Positions 6,203 to 14,541 of a DNA stretch of 27,946 bases are shown one piece after another. The notes beneath the pieces are model-generated. The model was not told where the DNA came from. It made no database searches and worked only from the letters and a program-made list of their open reading frames with translations. The position numbers and the translations under genes are program-made. Within the stretch, counting starts at the first letter, position 1. The number at the start of each line of letters is the position of its first letter. This stretch comes from Bacteroidales bacterium (GTDB taxonomy: Bacteria; Bacteroidota; Bacteroidia; Bacteroidales; F082). The stretch covers positions 1 through 27,946 of the forward strand of contig JAFRRE010000036.1 of the NCBI GenBank assembly GCA_017428285.1, written 5' to 3'.

Positions 6203-7711
6203 TTATTCTTTTACAATCTTTTCGTGGTAGCACGTCCCGTCTTTTGTCGCGACGCGCAGCATGTTTACTCCGGAGGGCATCGCTCCCATGTCGATGCTTT
6301 CCAGACCGTTTGGCTTGGTGCCGACCAAACGGCCTGCAAGGTCATACAATTCAACGCTCTCAGGCTCAATGCCGTCATCGAAGCGGAGGGTCAGCTGGTC
6401 TTTCACGGGGTTGGGGTATATGATGAAGGGGCAATCTTTATTTGTCATTTCGGGTGTATTGTCATAATCGTCATGAAGGGTGATGATGGTGGCGCAGTAA
6501 CGCAAGCTTTTTCTGCAAATACTGGCTGCTGCAATGTCTCCGTTATTGAGAATGATCATACTGGTTCCAAAAAATGAGTAGATTTGATTTTCTGGTAAAG
6601 TGATGTCCCAATCCATATTCAAGTTGCCGTCCAATCGAATCAAGCCCCATTTGTGTGTTGACCACCCACCGCCAATGTCATAGAGTTGGTAAATGGTGTT
6701 GTTGCCTTCAATTATGGTCTGACGAGGATAGCAATGGTTGGTTCCAAACAAGGGTGAGGCACCGATGGGGTTGTGGTTCATGTCATAATTGGCCACTCCA
6801 ACCCCTCCAACGGTTGGTGAAAGTTTGGATGTTTGTGCGGCAATCAGGTAGGAGTTGTCATCAAATGGAACGATATGTTCGTTGTTTCCGCCGTCGAAAG
6901 CGATATTCTCATCAAATTGGTTGTACACTTGTCGGTCGATAAGATTGAAGTCGGCATCGAAAAAGTAACCGACAATGGGCCATGGTCCGGAGGTTGGATA
7001 ATAGCCTCCCAACAGGTAATAGGTCAACGGAGACTCGCTGAAGGTGCCAAAGCCCATTTCCGAATAGAGCAGCAAACTGTCGCCGCCAGGTTGCTGTGCC
7101 TGCGTTTCATAATTCGGAGCGAAAATCGCTAAGCCGTCATGGGCGGCTTTGACGGTTCCATCGAGGCCTACACGTCTCAGATGATGCTCGTTATCGGTCC
7201 AGAAAGAGACAATGAAATCGTTCTGCGGGTCGATGAACCATGGATTCCATGAGACATAATACACGGAAGGGTCGACATCGCAAAGCGGCACGGTAATATC
7301 GTTGTTGATATTGAGATGGGCATCGATGAAAACCATCCTAAAACATGCAGTATAGAGGCTGTCGATGGAATCGTAAACCCATTTGTCCTCAGTAAGGATG
7401 AATGAATTTTTGTGCAAAGGATCCCGCATCAGATAGTCCCAGTCGGCGTAGGCATCGATGATCAGGGAGTCGAGCACTTCGCCTTCGGGTGTGATTTTGT
7501 ATATCAGATGCTGATAGTCTTCATATATGTTTGGGGTGTACATCATGGTTTTGAATAACAAAGTGCCATCTTCGTTTTCGAAGAGGTTGCATCCCCAAAA
7601 GTCCTTGTCTGTTTTCAGGATGGTGAATTCATTGACGATTTCCTGTCCGTATGAGGTGATGCAGGCGGCCATCAGTAGGCTGGTAAAGAATGTGTAGAGT
7701 CTAGTTTTCAT
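6203..7711 (-). CDS. T9SS-secreted protein of unknown function (type A sorting domain)
   Basis: The protein has 502 residues. It starts with a signal peptide (about residues 1-22, ending ITSYGQ). The C-terminal ~75 residues form a T9SS type A sorting domain: IIYPNPVKDQLTLRF, then VELYDLAGRLVGT, MPSGVNMLRVATKDG and a basic end (EKIVKE). The middle has repeated aromatic and aspartate-rich strands such as LIRLDGNLNMDWDITLP and FFDADFNLIDRQVYNQ, like exported proteins with WD/PQQ-like propellers, but I see no catalytic motif. Expected location is the cell surface or medium, with the C-terminal domain removed on export. It has a good promoter upstream and stands alone. No function is assigned. Confidence 0.82.
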   Translation of the reverse strand: MKTRLYTFFTSLLMAACITSYGQEIVNEFTILKTDKDFWGCNLFENEDGTLLFKTMMYTPNIYEDYQHLIYKITPEGEVLDSLIIDAYADWDYLMRDPLHKNSFILTEDKWVYDSIDSLYTACFRMVFIDAHLNINNDITVPLCDVDPSVYYVSWNPWFIDPQNDFIVSFWTDNEHHLRRVGLDGTVKAAHDGLAIFAPNYETQAQQPGGDSLLLYSEMGFGTFSESPLTYYLLGGYYPTSGPWPIVGYFFDADFNLIDRQVYNQFDENIAFDGGNNEHIVPFDDNSYLIAAQTSKLSPTVGGVGVANYDMNHNPIGASPLFGTNHCYPRQTIIEGNNTIYQLYDIGGGWSTHKWGLIRLDGNLNMDWDITLPENQIYSFFGTSMIILNNGDIAAASICRKSLRYCATIITLHDDYDNTPEMTNKDCPFIIYPNPVKDQLTLRFDDGIEPESVELYDLAGRLVGTKPNGLESIDMGAMPSGVNMLRVATKDGTCYHEKIVKE

Positions 7712-8002
7712 AGCGATGTGTTTTTGAAGATTTTTGATTAAGAGTTAATTTTCCGTTTTTAATCTAATTTTTTCCTTTTTATACCGCAAAAATACAACGT
7801 GAAAAATATTTTGTCAAGGAAAATTTTCAACTATTTTTCATCATAGGGGATAAGCCACTGTGTGACAGCAAGAAAAAATGATATTTTTTTTGAATTTTGT
7901 TGATTTAAACATAAAAATTCCGTTTAAATCGTAAAAAATCCGCTTTAAATCTATTTTTTTGGACAGCTTCATGCCTCGCAGTGACTAAAAGCGTAGTTAA
8001 GT
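7712..8002. other. AT-rich intergenic region with promoter and short iterated motifs
   Basis: No gene was found here. It holds the promoter of the gene at 6203-7711. At 7902-7951 the motif TTTAAA(T/C)C is repeated three times at spacings of 19 and 21 bases, with TAAAAAnTCCG between copies. The first two units make a perfect 9-bp inverted repeat (GATTTAAAC 7902-7910, GTTTAAATC 7922-7930). This could bind a dimeric regulator or be simple AT-rich drift. Confidence 0.4.
7787..7817 (-). promoter_or_regulatory. Putative promoter of the T9SS protein gene at 6203-7711
   Basis: On the minus strand a TTG (complement of CAA at 7815-7817) is followed after 20 bp by TATTTTTG (complement of CAAAAATA at 7787-7794). 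Both boxes and the spacing fit the Bacteroidetes -33/-7 promoter. The ATG is 76 bases downstream. Confidence 0.6.
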
Positions 8003-8132
8003 AGATTCCCTTCGGGAATAGCAAAATGGATTGTTTTGTTATCTACGGCGGGTTGTAAAGTTTACGCTTTGTAAGCTTTACAACCCGCCGCTTGTCAATT
8101 TATGATCGGACTCCATTCCCCATGGGAATCTC
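8003..8132. repeat. ~130-bp inverted-repeat element, copy A (abuts M16 stop codon)
   Basis: The right end reads ACTCCATTCCC-CAT-GGGAATCTC (to 8132) and is the inverted form of the left ends of copies B and C. The left end (AGATTCCCTTCGGGAAT from 8003) is degenerate after the hairpin. Inside is a perfect 15-bp stem: CGGCGGGTTGTAAAG (8046-8060) with CTTTACAACCCGCCG (8076-8090). The base after the element is the first base of the M16 stop codon on the minus strand (8133-8135), so element and gene touch without a gap. It probably acts as the terminator of that gene. Confidence 0.75.
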
Positions 8133-9368
8133 TTAATTCCCTTCAAAAATGATTTGGCTGAGTTGCTGCTTGTCGAAGACCTGATTGGCCACTTCAAGGA
8201 TGTCGTCAGCCGTCACGGCTTCTACCTTGCGAATGATGTCGTCCATGTATTCGATAGGCTCGCCCATGATGAGCGAACGGGTTGCACTCAGCAACTCATT
8301 CATGCCGCTTTCATAGCTTAAAGCTACCTGTCCGATGAGCTGCTGCTTGGCATGATGTAGTTGCAAAGTGCCCAACTTTTGTGTGCATAGCTTATCCAAT
8401 TCCTTGTGCACCAATTCAATGGCTTTTTCCAATGAGTCGGGGTCGACACCCATGTAGACATTAATGAGACCGACATCGGAATAGGCGGTGTATTGCGACT
8501 CGATGCTGTAGGCGAATCCGTATTTTTCGCGGATGTTCAAGCCAAGGCGTGAACTCATGGCGGGTCCTCCAAGCACATTGTTGAGCATCACGACAGGCAT
8601 TTTCAGCGGACTGCAAAACTCGGGTGCGATACCGCCTATAATGCAGTGGCTCAGATGGTTGTTGCGCTTGTCGGTGCGGCTTTCAGGCTTGTAGCCTTTG
8701 AAGTTTTCGCGTTTTTTATTAATAAAATGTGCGGGCTGGCCACCAAAATAGGTCATAGCCAGCTTTTCAAACTCCTTGAAACTGATGCCGCCGATGCTGG
8801 CCAATATCATTTGGTCAGTGCTGTAGTTGTGCGCCATGAAGTCGAGGATGTCTTGGCGATGGAATCCTTTAACCAATTCGGTGGTACCCAATATGTTGCG
8901 TGCCAAAGGATGCCCTTTGAAGACCATCTCCTCAAACAGGTCGTAAATCTCATCTGAGGGAGAGTCGAGATAGGAGTTGATCTCGTCCAAGATGACTTCC
9001 TTTTCCTTGGCCAGCTCGTTTTCGGGGAAGGTGGAACGGAAGGCGATGTCGGCAAAGAGGTCGAGACTACGCTTGTAGTGCTGCTTGAGGAAGGTGGCTT
9101 GGATGCAGGTCTCTTCTTTAGTGGTGAAAGCGTTGAGGTCGCCCCCAACATTGTCGAGGCAACTCAGGATGTGATAAGCCTTGCGGTTTTGCGTGCCTTT
9201 GAAGATGGTGTGTTCCACGAAATGGGCGAGGCCGTTCTCGTGGGCCAGCTCATCGCGGGTGCCAGTCTCCACCATCAGCACCAAGTGGGCGATTTCACCT
9301 TGTTTTTCCTTATGTATCAGCCGAATGCCGTTTGGGAGAACAGCCTCGGAGTAGTAGTTTTCCTGCAT
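8133..9368 (-). CDS. M16 family zinc metallopeptidase (processing-peptidase-like)
   Basis: The protein has 411 residues. It has the inverted zinc motif HFVEH (His49, Glu52, His53), in the usual context GLAHFVEHTIFKGT, and the distal glutamate about 75 residues later in VILDEINSYLDSPSDE. The C-terminal half has the family's R/Y substrate motif: LNIREKYGFAYSIES followed by GLINVYMGVDP. Members are related to mitochondrial processing peptidase and PqqL/YmxG and degrade or trim peptides. No signal peptide is visible, so it is probably cytoplasmic. Translation may start at ATG 9368 (used here) or GTG 9371. Its stop codon is directly followed by a repeat element, and the final residues EGN are encoded by GAAGGGAAT, which resembles the element's own end. 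It is divergent from the large subtilisin-like protease. Confidence 0.92.
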   Translation of the reverse strand: MQENYYSEAVLPNGIRLIHKEKQGEIAHLVLMVETGTRDELAHENGLAHFVEHTIFKGTQNRKAYHILSCLDNVGGDLNAFTTKEETCIQATFLKQHYKRSLDLFADIAFRSTFPENELAKEKEVILDEINSYLDSPSDEIYDLFEEMVFKGHPLARNILGTTELVKGFHRQDILDFMAHNYSTDQMILASIGGISFKEFEKLAMTYFGGQPAHFINKKRENFKGYKPESRTDKRNNHLSHCIIGGIAPEFCSPLKMPVVMLNNVLGGPAMSSRLGLNIREKYGFAYSIESQYTAYSDVGLINVYMGVDPDSLEKAIELVHKELDKLCTQKLGTLQLHHAKQQLIGQVALSYESGMNELLSATRSLIMGEPIEYMDDIIRKVEAVTADDILEVANQVFDKQQLSQIIFEGN

Positions 9369-9386
9369 CACTTAAAAATTGGGCTG

Positions 9387-9394
9387 CAAAGATA
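9387..9394 (-). promoter_or_regulatory. Putative -7 box for the M16 peptidase gene
   Basis: CAAAGATA on the plus strand reads TATCTTTG on the minus strand, an exact TAnnTTTG match only 18 bases from the start codon. It implies a very short leader. The opposing -7 box at 9415-9422 is 20 bases away, so the two promoters overlap face to back. Confidence 0.45.
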
Positions 9395-9414
9395 CGATAA
9401 ACGGAAAACATTTC

Positions 9415-9422
9415 TAACTTTG
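9415..9422 (+). promoter_or_regulatory. Putative -7 box for the subtilisin-like protease gene
   Basis: TAACTTTG is an exact TAnnTTTG match 28 bases before the ATG at 9451. No convincing TTG/TTTG lies 19-21 bp upstream; that stretch is occupied by the opposing M16 promoter. Confidence 0.45.
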
Positions 9423-9450
9423 CGCCTTTAAATTCAAATCTTTATCTCTT

Positions 9451-12400
9451 ATGAAAAAACTATTATTCCTACTGCTTTTGGCGGCTTGTTCCCTGATGGG
9501 CTTTGCTCAGGCTACCATCGATCCACTCCTGAGAGAGGAGATGAACCGCCGCAACGATGCCGAACAAATCAAGGTGATTGTGATTATGAAATCGCAATAC
9601 GACCGTACACTGTTGAATCACCGTGCCGACTGTTTCGTTACACGTGCAGAACGCCGCGAGTTTGTGGTCAATGAGCTGAAGAGTTTCGCTGACATCTCGC
9701 AGTACGACCTGCGCCGTTCGCTTGTCGAGATGGAACGCAACGGCATGGTGACAGACCCCACGGTACTATGGATGGCCAATGCCATGTATTTCGATGCCAC
9801 GAAAGTGGCCATTCAAGACCTGGCTCGTCGCAACGACATTGAAATCATCGGTTTTGCTATGGAGCATAACTGGATTCCTGATGGGGAAGGGCCTCAATCG
9901 GCTACTGCCACGCGCGAAATCACGCAGAATGTCTTGCAAGTGGGTGCCAATCAAGTGTGGGAACTGGGTTATACGGGCGAAGGTGTTGTGGTGGCCGTCA
10001 TCGATACGGGCGTCAACTACAACCATGTCGACGTGGCCGACCATCTTTGGGATGGCGGTACGGAGTTTCCGCATCATGGCTACGACGTGAAGAACCACGA
10101 CAACGACCCTATGGATGACCACGGACACGGCTCGCATTGCTCAGGAACAGTGTGCGGCGATGGCACGGGAGGTTCGCAAACGGGTATGGCACCCGATGCC
10201 ACATTGATGTGTGTCAAAAGCATAGATAGTAATGGCAATGGTGGTGCCCAAAGCATCTCCGAAGGCATACAGTGGGCCGTGGAGCATGGCTGCGATATGT
10301 TTAGCATGTCGTTGGGCGTGGCCAGTTCATCGATTCCTGACCGTACTCTGTTGCGTCGTACTTGCGAGGCTGCCTTGGATGCTGGTGTCGTGGCCGCCAT
10401 TGCTGCAGGTAACGAAGGCGGTAGTCAAGGCCAATATCCTATTCCGAACAACGTACGTGTGCCGGGCAGCTGTCCTCCACCTTATATGGATGATGTACAA
10501 GGCACGAACCCTGGTGGACTGAGTTGCTCGGTATGCGTAGGCGCTGTCGATTACAACGATAATGCAGCCTATTTCTCTTCGCATGGTCCAGTCACATGGT
10601 CGAACACCGAATTTGGCGACTATCCATACAATCCTGCCATCGGCCTCATCCGTCCTGATGTATGTGCCCCTGGCGTCAACATCAAGTCGTTGAACTACGC
10701 TACCAACAGCGGCTACACCAACATGGACGGTACTTCGATGGCAACGCCTTGTGTGGCGGGCTGCATGGCTTTGATGCTGAGCAAGGACATTGACTTGTTG
10801 CCTTCAGAAGTCTGCCGTATCCTTGAGGAGACTGCAGTGCCTTTGGCGGACGGCAAGAGTAACACATATGGCTTCGGTCGTGTGAATGTTTTGGCCGCTG
10901 TCGAAGCCATCCAGTTGGGTGCCATCAAGTTTAATGCCTTCGAAATCCACGACCCTGAGGGTAACAACAACCACAAACTCAATCCGGGCGAGTCGGTCAT
11001 CATGTCACTTACTATGGATAATATGTCAGAAGAAGCCGTGAACAATGTCTCTGTCATTCTCTCCACTGATAATCCGAATGTTACCATCATTAACAATGAG
11101 GCCCAGTTCCCGAACTTCGCTCCTAACCAAACGCATACGGTAATGGGCGCTTTTGCTTTCTCGGTCAACGATCAAGTGATGGCTAAGCAGAAGATAAAGT
11201 TTAATGCGGAGGTTTTGGTCAATAATGAGTCGATGTCACGGTTTAACATTAATGTTACGGTTTATGACCGATTACTTCAATTTGGTGCCTACGCGGTGTT
11301 GAACGATGATGATGACAACGGCCTCCTTGATCCGGGTGAGACCGCAGACCTTCGCATTATGGTCGACAATGCGGGAAACGAATTGGCGCAGATGGTTGTG
11401 GGTACATTATCAACTGATTATAACTACATCACCCTGAACGAAACAGAGAAAAACTTCAGCACGATTGGCGCGAATCTGATGGGATATGCCGATTATAGCG
11501 TCACCCTTGCCCCTGACACTCCTGAAGGTTTTGTGATTCCGCTCACCCTCACTCTTGTGGATGCTAACGGTAGGACTACTGAACTGACTTTCAATTACAA
11601 GAATTCGTGTAATGTCATTTTCAGTTTGCATGCTTATTTCGGTTTTGGGTGGCATGGCAACTCTTTGAGTGTGAGTTATTCCGATGGCACACCTTCGGAG
11701 CAAATGGCTATCAACAACGGTTCTTCGGCCACCTATACTCGTGAACTGAGTTCGGGATCTACCATCACCCTTAGATGGAATAATGGCCAGTGGCCTCAAG
11801 ATTGTAGTTTTGAAGTGATGTACGAGGATGGCACAATCATCTATCAGAATGAAGGTGGATTCAGCGGCGCACAGACCTTTACCATCAATTGCGCTGGCGG
11901 TAGTGGTACTACGGAATTTTGTACCCCGATTCGGAACTTGGCTTATGAGGTGGACGGACACGATGTCTTGTTGACTTGGGATGCGCCTGAAAATGGCTCG
12001 CCAACAGCTTATGAGGTTTATCGCGAGACCGTACTACTTGCCACCACTACTGAGTTGGCTTACACCGATGCCGACTTGACGGAAGGTGTTTACAACTACT
12101 GCGTCTATGCTGTATACAACGGCTGCCAAGGCGAGTTTGTCTGCACTGAGGCCGAAGTAACGTTTTGCTCAGGGGTGCAGAATTTGCGCTACACCGTGTT
12201 CGATGAAGATGAAACAGATGATGAAGTGACCATAGTGCTTAATTGGGGAATGCCTACGTATAATACGGGACTGATAGGATATGAGATTTATAAAGATGGA
12301 GAGTTGGTTGTCAGCACCGAAGAGTTGTCCAATACGATTGAAGTTGGGCCTGGTGAATATGATATTGTTGTGAAAGCTGTTTTCGAAACTTGCGAGAACG

Positions 12401-13614
12401 ACAAACACATTTCAGTTTGTGTTGTGGGTGCGGTAGAGAACTTGGCTTATTCGCTTGAGGGACATACTGCCACCTTGACTTGGGATGCAATGGAAGGGGT
12501 AAGCCAATATGCTGTATCCATTGACGGTGATCCTGTCATTGTTGATGGCACTTCTTACACCGCTGATTTCGAGGTCGGTTCGAAAACTGTTTATGTAGAG
12601 GCTGTCGCCAATGGATGCTATGCGATTCGCGCCAGCGTGGATGTGTGTGTCGTTGATCCGATAACGGAGTTGGCATTTGTGGTTATGGATGAAGCAGGGT
12701 TGTTGCATTTCACTTGGAACCACTTCTGGAGTGTCGAGTCTTACGAGGTGACTTATAATGGAAATACCACCGAAGTTACGTCTGACTGGCCTAATACGGA
12801 GGAATTCTCCTTCGCGTCGGTTGTCGGTGAAAACAGCTTGTGCGTGAGAGCCAAATCCATATATGACTGTTATTCCGATCCAGTTTGCATAACTCAAGAT
12901 GTCTGTGCCGCAGTGGATGGTTTCGACTATTCCTTCGATGGCAATGTGGTCACGGTGACTTGGAACGGCGATGCTGACTTCTATGAGGTTCGTTTGGACG
13001 GCTTGGATGCTGAAATCGTGGGAACTCATTCCTATACGGCCACTTTGGAGGGCGAACACAACATTAAGGTGGTTCCTGTCTATGAGGATTGTATCGCCTT
13101 GATGGCACAGTTTGACTTTAAGGTCAACAACACCGCGCCCGAAATCCGCATCACTGATGTCCGCGAAGGCATGATGGCCACGGCTTGGAATGCCGTTGAA
13201 GGTGCCATTGCCTATAACCTCTATCGCGATGGCGAGATGATTGCTGAGAACCTCACAGGAACAAGCTATAACGACACCGAAATGGCCATCAACGCGCAAC
13301 ACTGCTATGCTGTTCAGTCGGTGTTCGAGAAAGGTGTTTCCGACAAGTCGGCTGAGGTTTGCGCCAACTACTTTGCGGGTATTGGTGAGGACGACAGCAA
13401 GGTCAGCATCTTCCCCAACCCAACTTTCGACCAGGTGACCATCGAATGCATCGGCATGACGCTGATTGAGGTCTATTCCGTTGAGGGTAAGCTAGTGCAG
13501 CGTGTCCAAGTGGAGGGCGATACCTATCAGTTGGTTGGTCTCGAAAGCGGTGTCTACACGCTTCGTATCCGCAAGGGCGATGAGACCTTTGTCCGCCGTG
13601 TAGTGAAGATGTAA
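9451..13614 (+). CDS. Large T9SS-secreted subtilisin-like serine protease (S8) with fibronectin-like repeats
   Basis: The protein has 1387 residues. Residues 1-20 are a signal peptide (ending GFAQA); 21-150 look like an inhibitor-type propeptide. The S8 domain spans about 160-490, with catalytic Asp185 (AVIDTGVNY), His226 (DDHGHGSHCSGT), oxyanion Asn321 (IAAGNEGG) and Ser429 (GTSMATPCVAG), so it should be active. Two beta-sandwich domains follow, with LNPGESVIMSLTMDN and LLDPGETADLRIMVDN motifs. A module starting NSCNVIFSLH (about 718-817) is also present in the C10 protease at the right edge. Residues about 824-1306 are six fibronectin III-like repeats of ~80 residues, most opening with a Cys and 'NLxY...LTW'. 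The end is a T9SS type A sorting domain (SIFPNPTFDQ ... RRVVKM). It is expected on the surface or in the medium, degrading host or dietary protein; the substrate is unknown. Confidence 0.93.
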   Translation: MKKLLFLLLLAACSLMGFAQATIDPLLREEMNRRNDAEQIKVIVIMKSQYDRTLLNHRADCFVTRAERREFVVNELKSFADISQYDLRRSLVEMERNGMVTDPTVLWMANAMYFDATKVAIQDLARRNDIEIIGFAMEHNWIPDGEGPQSATATREITQNVLQVGANQVWELGYTGEGVVVAVIDTGVNYNHVDVADHLWDGGTEFPHHGYDVKNHDNDPMDDHGHGSHCSGTVCGDGTGGSQTGMAPDATLMCVKSIDSNGNGGAQSISEGIQWAVEHGCDMFSMSLGVASSSIPDRTLLRRTCEAALDAGVVAAIAAGNEGGSQGQYPIPNNVRVPGSCPPPYMDDVQGTNPGGLSCSVCVGAVDYNDNAAYFSSHGPVTWSNTEFGDYPYNPAIGLIRPDVCAPGVNIKSLNYATNSGYTNMDGTSMATPCVAGCMALMLSKDIDLLPSEVCRILEETAVPLADGKSNTYGFGRVNVLAAVEAIQLGAIKFNAFEIHDPEGNNNHKLNPGESVIMSLTMDNMSEEAVNNVSVILSTDNPNVTIINNEAQFPNFAPNQTHTVMGAFAFSVNDQVMAKQKIKFNAEVLVNNESMSRFNINVTVYDRLLQFGAYAVLNDDDDNGLLDPGETADLRIMVDNAGNELAQMVVGTLSTDYNYITLNETEKNFSTIGANLMGYADYSVTLAPDTPEGFVIPLTLTLVDANGRTTELTFNYKNSCNVIFSLHAYFGFGWHGNSLSVSYSDGTPSEQMAINNGSSATYTRELSSGSTITLRWNNGQWPQDCSFEVMYEDGTIIYQNEGGFSGAQTFTINCAGGSGTTEFCTPIRNLAYEVDGHDVLLTWDAPENGSPTAYEVYRETVLLATTTELAYTDADLTEGVYNYCVYAVYNGCQGEFVCTEAEVTFCSGVQNLRYTVFDEDETDDEVTIVLNWGMPTYNTGLIGYEIYKDGELVVSTEELSNTIEVGPGEYDIVVKAVFETCENDKHISVCVVGAVENLAYSLEGHTATLTWDAMEGVSQYAVSIDGDPVIVDGTSYTADFEVGSKTVYVEAVANGCYAIRASVDVCVVDPITELAFVVMDEAGLLHFTWNHFWSVESYEVTYNGNTTEVTSDWPNTEEFSFASVVGENSLCVRAKSIYDCYSDPVCITQDVCAAVDGFDYSFDGNVVTVTWNGDADFYEVRLDGLDAEIVGTHSYTATLEGEHNIKVVPVYEDCIALMAQFDFKVNNTAPEIRITDVREGMMATAWNAVEGAIAYNLYRDGEMIAENLTGTSYNDTEMAINAQHCYAVQSVFEKGVSDKSAEVCANYFAGIGEDDSKVSIFPNPTFDQVTIECIGMTLIEVYSVEGKLVQRVQVEGDTYQLVGLESGVYTLRIRKGDETFVRRVVKM

Positions 13615-13636
13615 AGTTGTTTTTGGATTGAAAATC

Positions 13637-13668
13637 AAGGTCGCTTCGCAGGAAGCGGCCTTTTTTCT
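13637..13668 (+). terminator. Rho-independent terminator after the subtilisin-like protease
   Basis: AAGGTCGCTT (13637-13646) pairs with AAGCGGCCTT (13653-13662) with one T-G wobble and loop CGCAGG, followed by a run of T. It starts 22 bases after the stop codon. The next promoter-like box begins at its end. Confidence 0.85.
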
Positions 13669-13676
13669 TATTTTTG
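13669..13676 (+). promoter_or_regulatory. Putative -7 box for the outer-membrane barrel / kdtA pair
   Basis: TATTTTTG matches TAnnTTTG exactly and lies 52 bases before the ATG at 13729, just past the terminator T tract. The -33 region overlaps the terminator stem and shows no TTG, so the promoter may depend mainly on the -7 box. Confidence 0.4.
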
Positions 13677-13728
13677 CAGATTCAATACTAAAGCAAATCT
13701 TATTTCGTTAATCTGAAAAAAGGTAAGC

Positions 13729-14538
13729 ATGCGCAAGTTTTTTATACCCTTATTCCTGCTTTTTGGCATTTCGCTCTCGGCACAGATGCCTAAAGACATC
13801 ATGAAAGACCCCATCCCCGTGGCCATGTTTCAGGCGACATACGCTTTTCATGTCCCAGGTTTCGACACAAAGGTTTTGTATGGCGTTAGCCACGATGTGG
13901 GTGGCGGCTTTTGCTTTAAGACCGAGTCCAATTGGCTGCTCACGCTTAACGGTAACTACATCTACGGGCCCAAGGTCAAAGGTGACCGTGTGGAGATTTT
14001 TGGCGAGGGCATTGCAAACGATGCGGGCGAAATCATCGGCAGTGGTGGCAATTTCGCGCTTTTGGAACTCAACCAGCGCGGCTTCCATTTTCAAGGCGAG
14101 GTAGGTAAGCTGTTTTCTTATGGTTCCAATCCCAACAGCGGCTTTTTCGTGCAAGGCGGTCTCGGCTATCTGTGTAACCGCATCCGCATCGACTACCAGC
14201 AGACCTTGCTCAACACGCCTTTACCCGTCGACAAGGATTATCGCTTTGGCTACGACCGCATGCGCGGTGGTCCGGCAGCACATCTTGAGGCTGGCTATAT
14301 GCTGCTCAACGACACCCGTCTGCTCAACTTCTCGATTTCCCTTGAGGTGACCTACGCCCGTACCCGTGACCTCCGCGATTACGACTTCCGCGTGTTCACC
14401 AATTCCGAGACAGGGGTGATGGAACCAGTGGGCTACACCGACCCGAATAAGCGCTACAACGACTTTTATTACGGCATCCGCGTCACTTGGAGCATTCCGA
14501 CCTACGAACGCAAACCGCAGGATTTCTATTATAATTAA
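13729..14538 (+). CDS. Outer-membrane beta-barrel protein (Bacteroidales type)
   Basis: The protein has 269 residues with a signal peptide of about 18 residues (MRKFFIPLFLLFGISLSAQ). The rest alternates hydrophobic and polar residues in strand-like segments rich in aromatic and glycine residues: WLLTLNGNYIYGP, GFFVQGGLGYLCNRIRIDY, HLEAGYMLLN, LNFSISLEVTYARTRD. A final strand is DFYYGIRVTWSIPTY, as in small outer-membrane barrels. No T9SS domain or lipobox. Its stop codon is three bases before the GTG start of kdtA, so the two are almost certainly co-transcribed, which suggests a role in the cell envelope, perhaps linked to lipopolysaccharide. The precise role is unknown. Confidence 0.8.
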   Translation: MRKFFIPLFLLFGISLSAQMPKDIMKDPIPVAMFQATYAFHVPGFDTKVLYGVSHDVGGGFCFKTESNWLLTLNGNYIYGPKVKGDRVEIFGEGIANDAGEIIGSGGNFALLELNQRGFHFQGEVGKLFSYGSNPNSGFFVQGGLGYLCNRIRIDYQQTLLNTPLPVDKDYRFGYDRMRGGPAAHLEAGYMLLNDTRLLNFSISLEVTYARTRDLRDYDFRVFTNSETGVMEPVGYTDPNKRYNDFYYGIRVTWSIPTYERKPQDFYYN

Positions 14539-14541
14539 TAG

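Noticed and set aside
6184..6423. A plus-strand frame starting MKKSTYFILLQ, resembling a signal peptide start
   Set aside because: After about ten residues it runs antisense through the sorting-domain codons of the 6203-7711 gene and loses all protein character. At most it is the remnant of a lost gene start.
12412..13302. A 296-codon open frame on the minus strand inside the S8 protease gene
   Set aside because: It is antisense to the fibronectin-like repeats, which explain the sequence. No promoter or recognised motif supports it.
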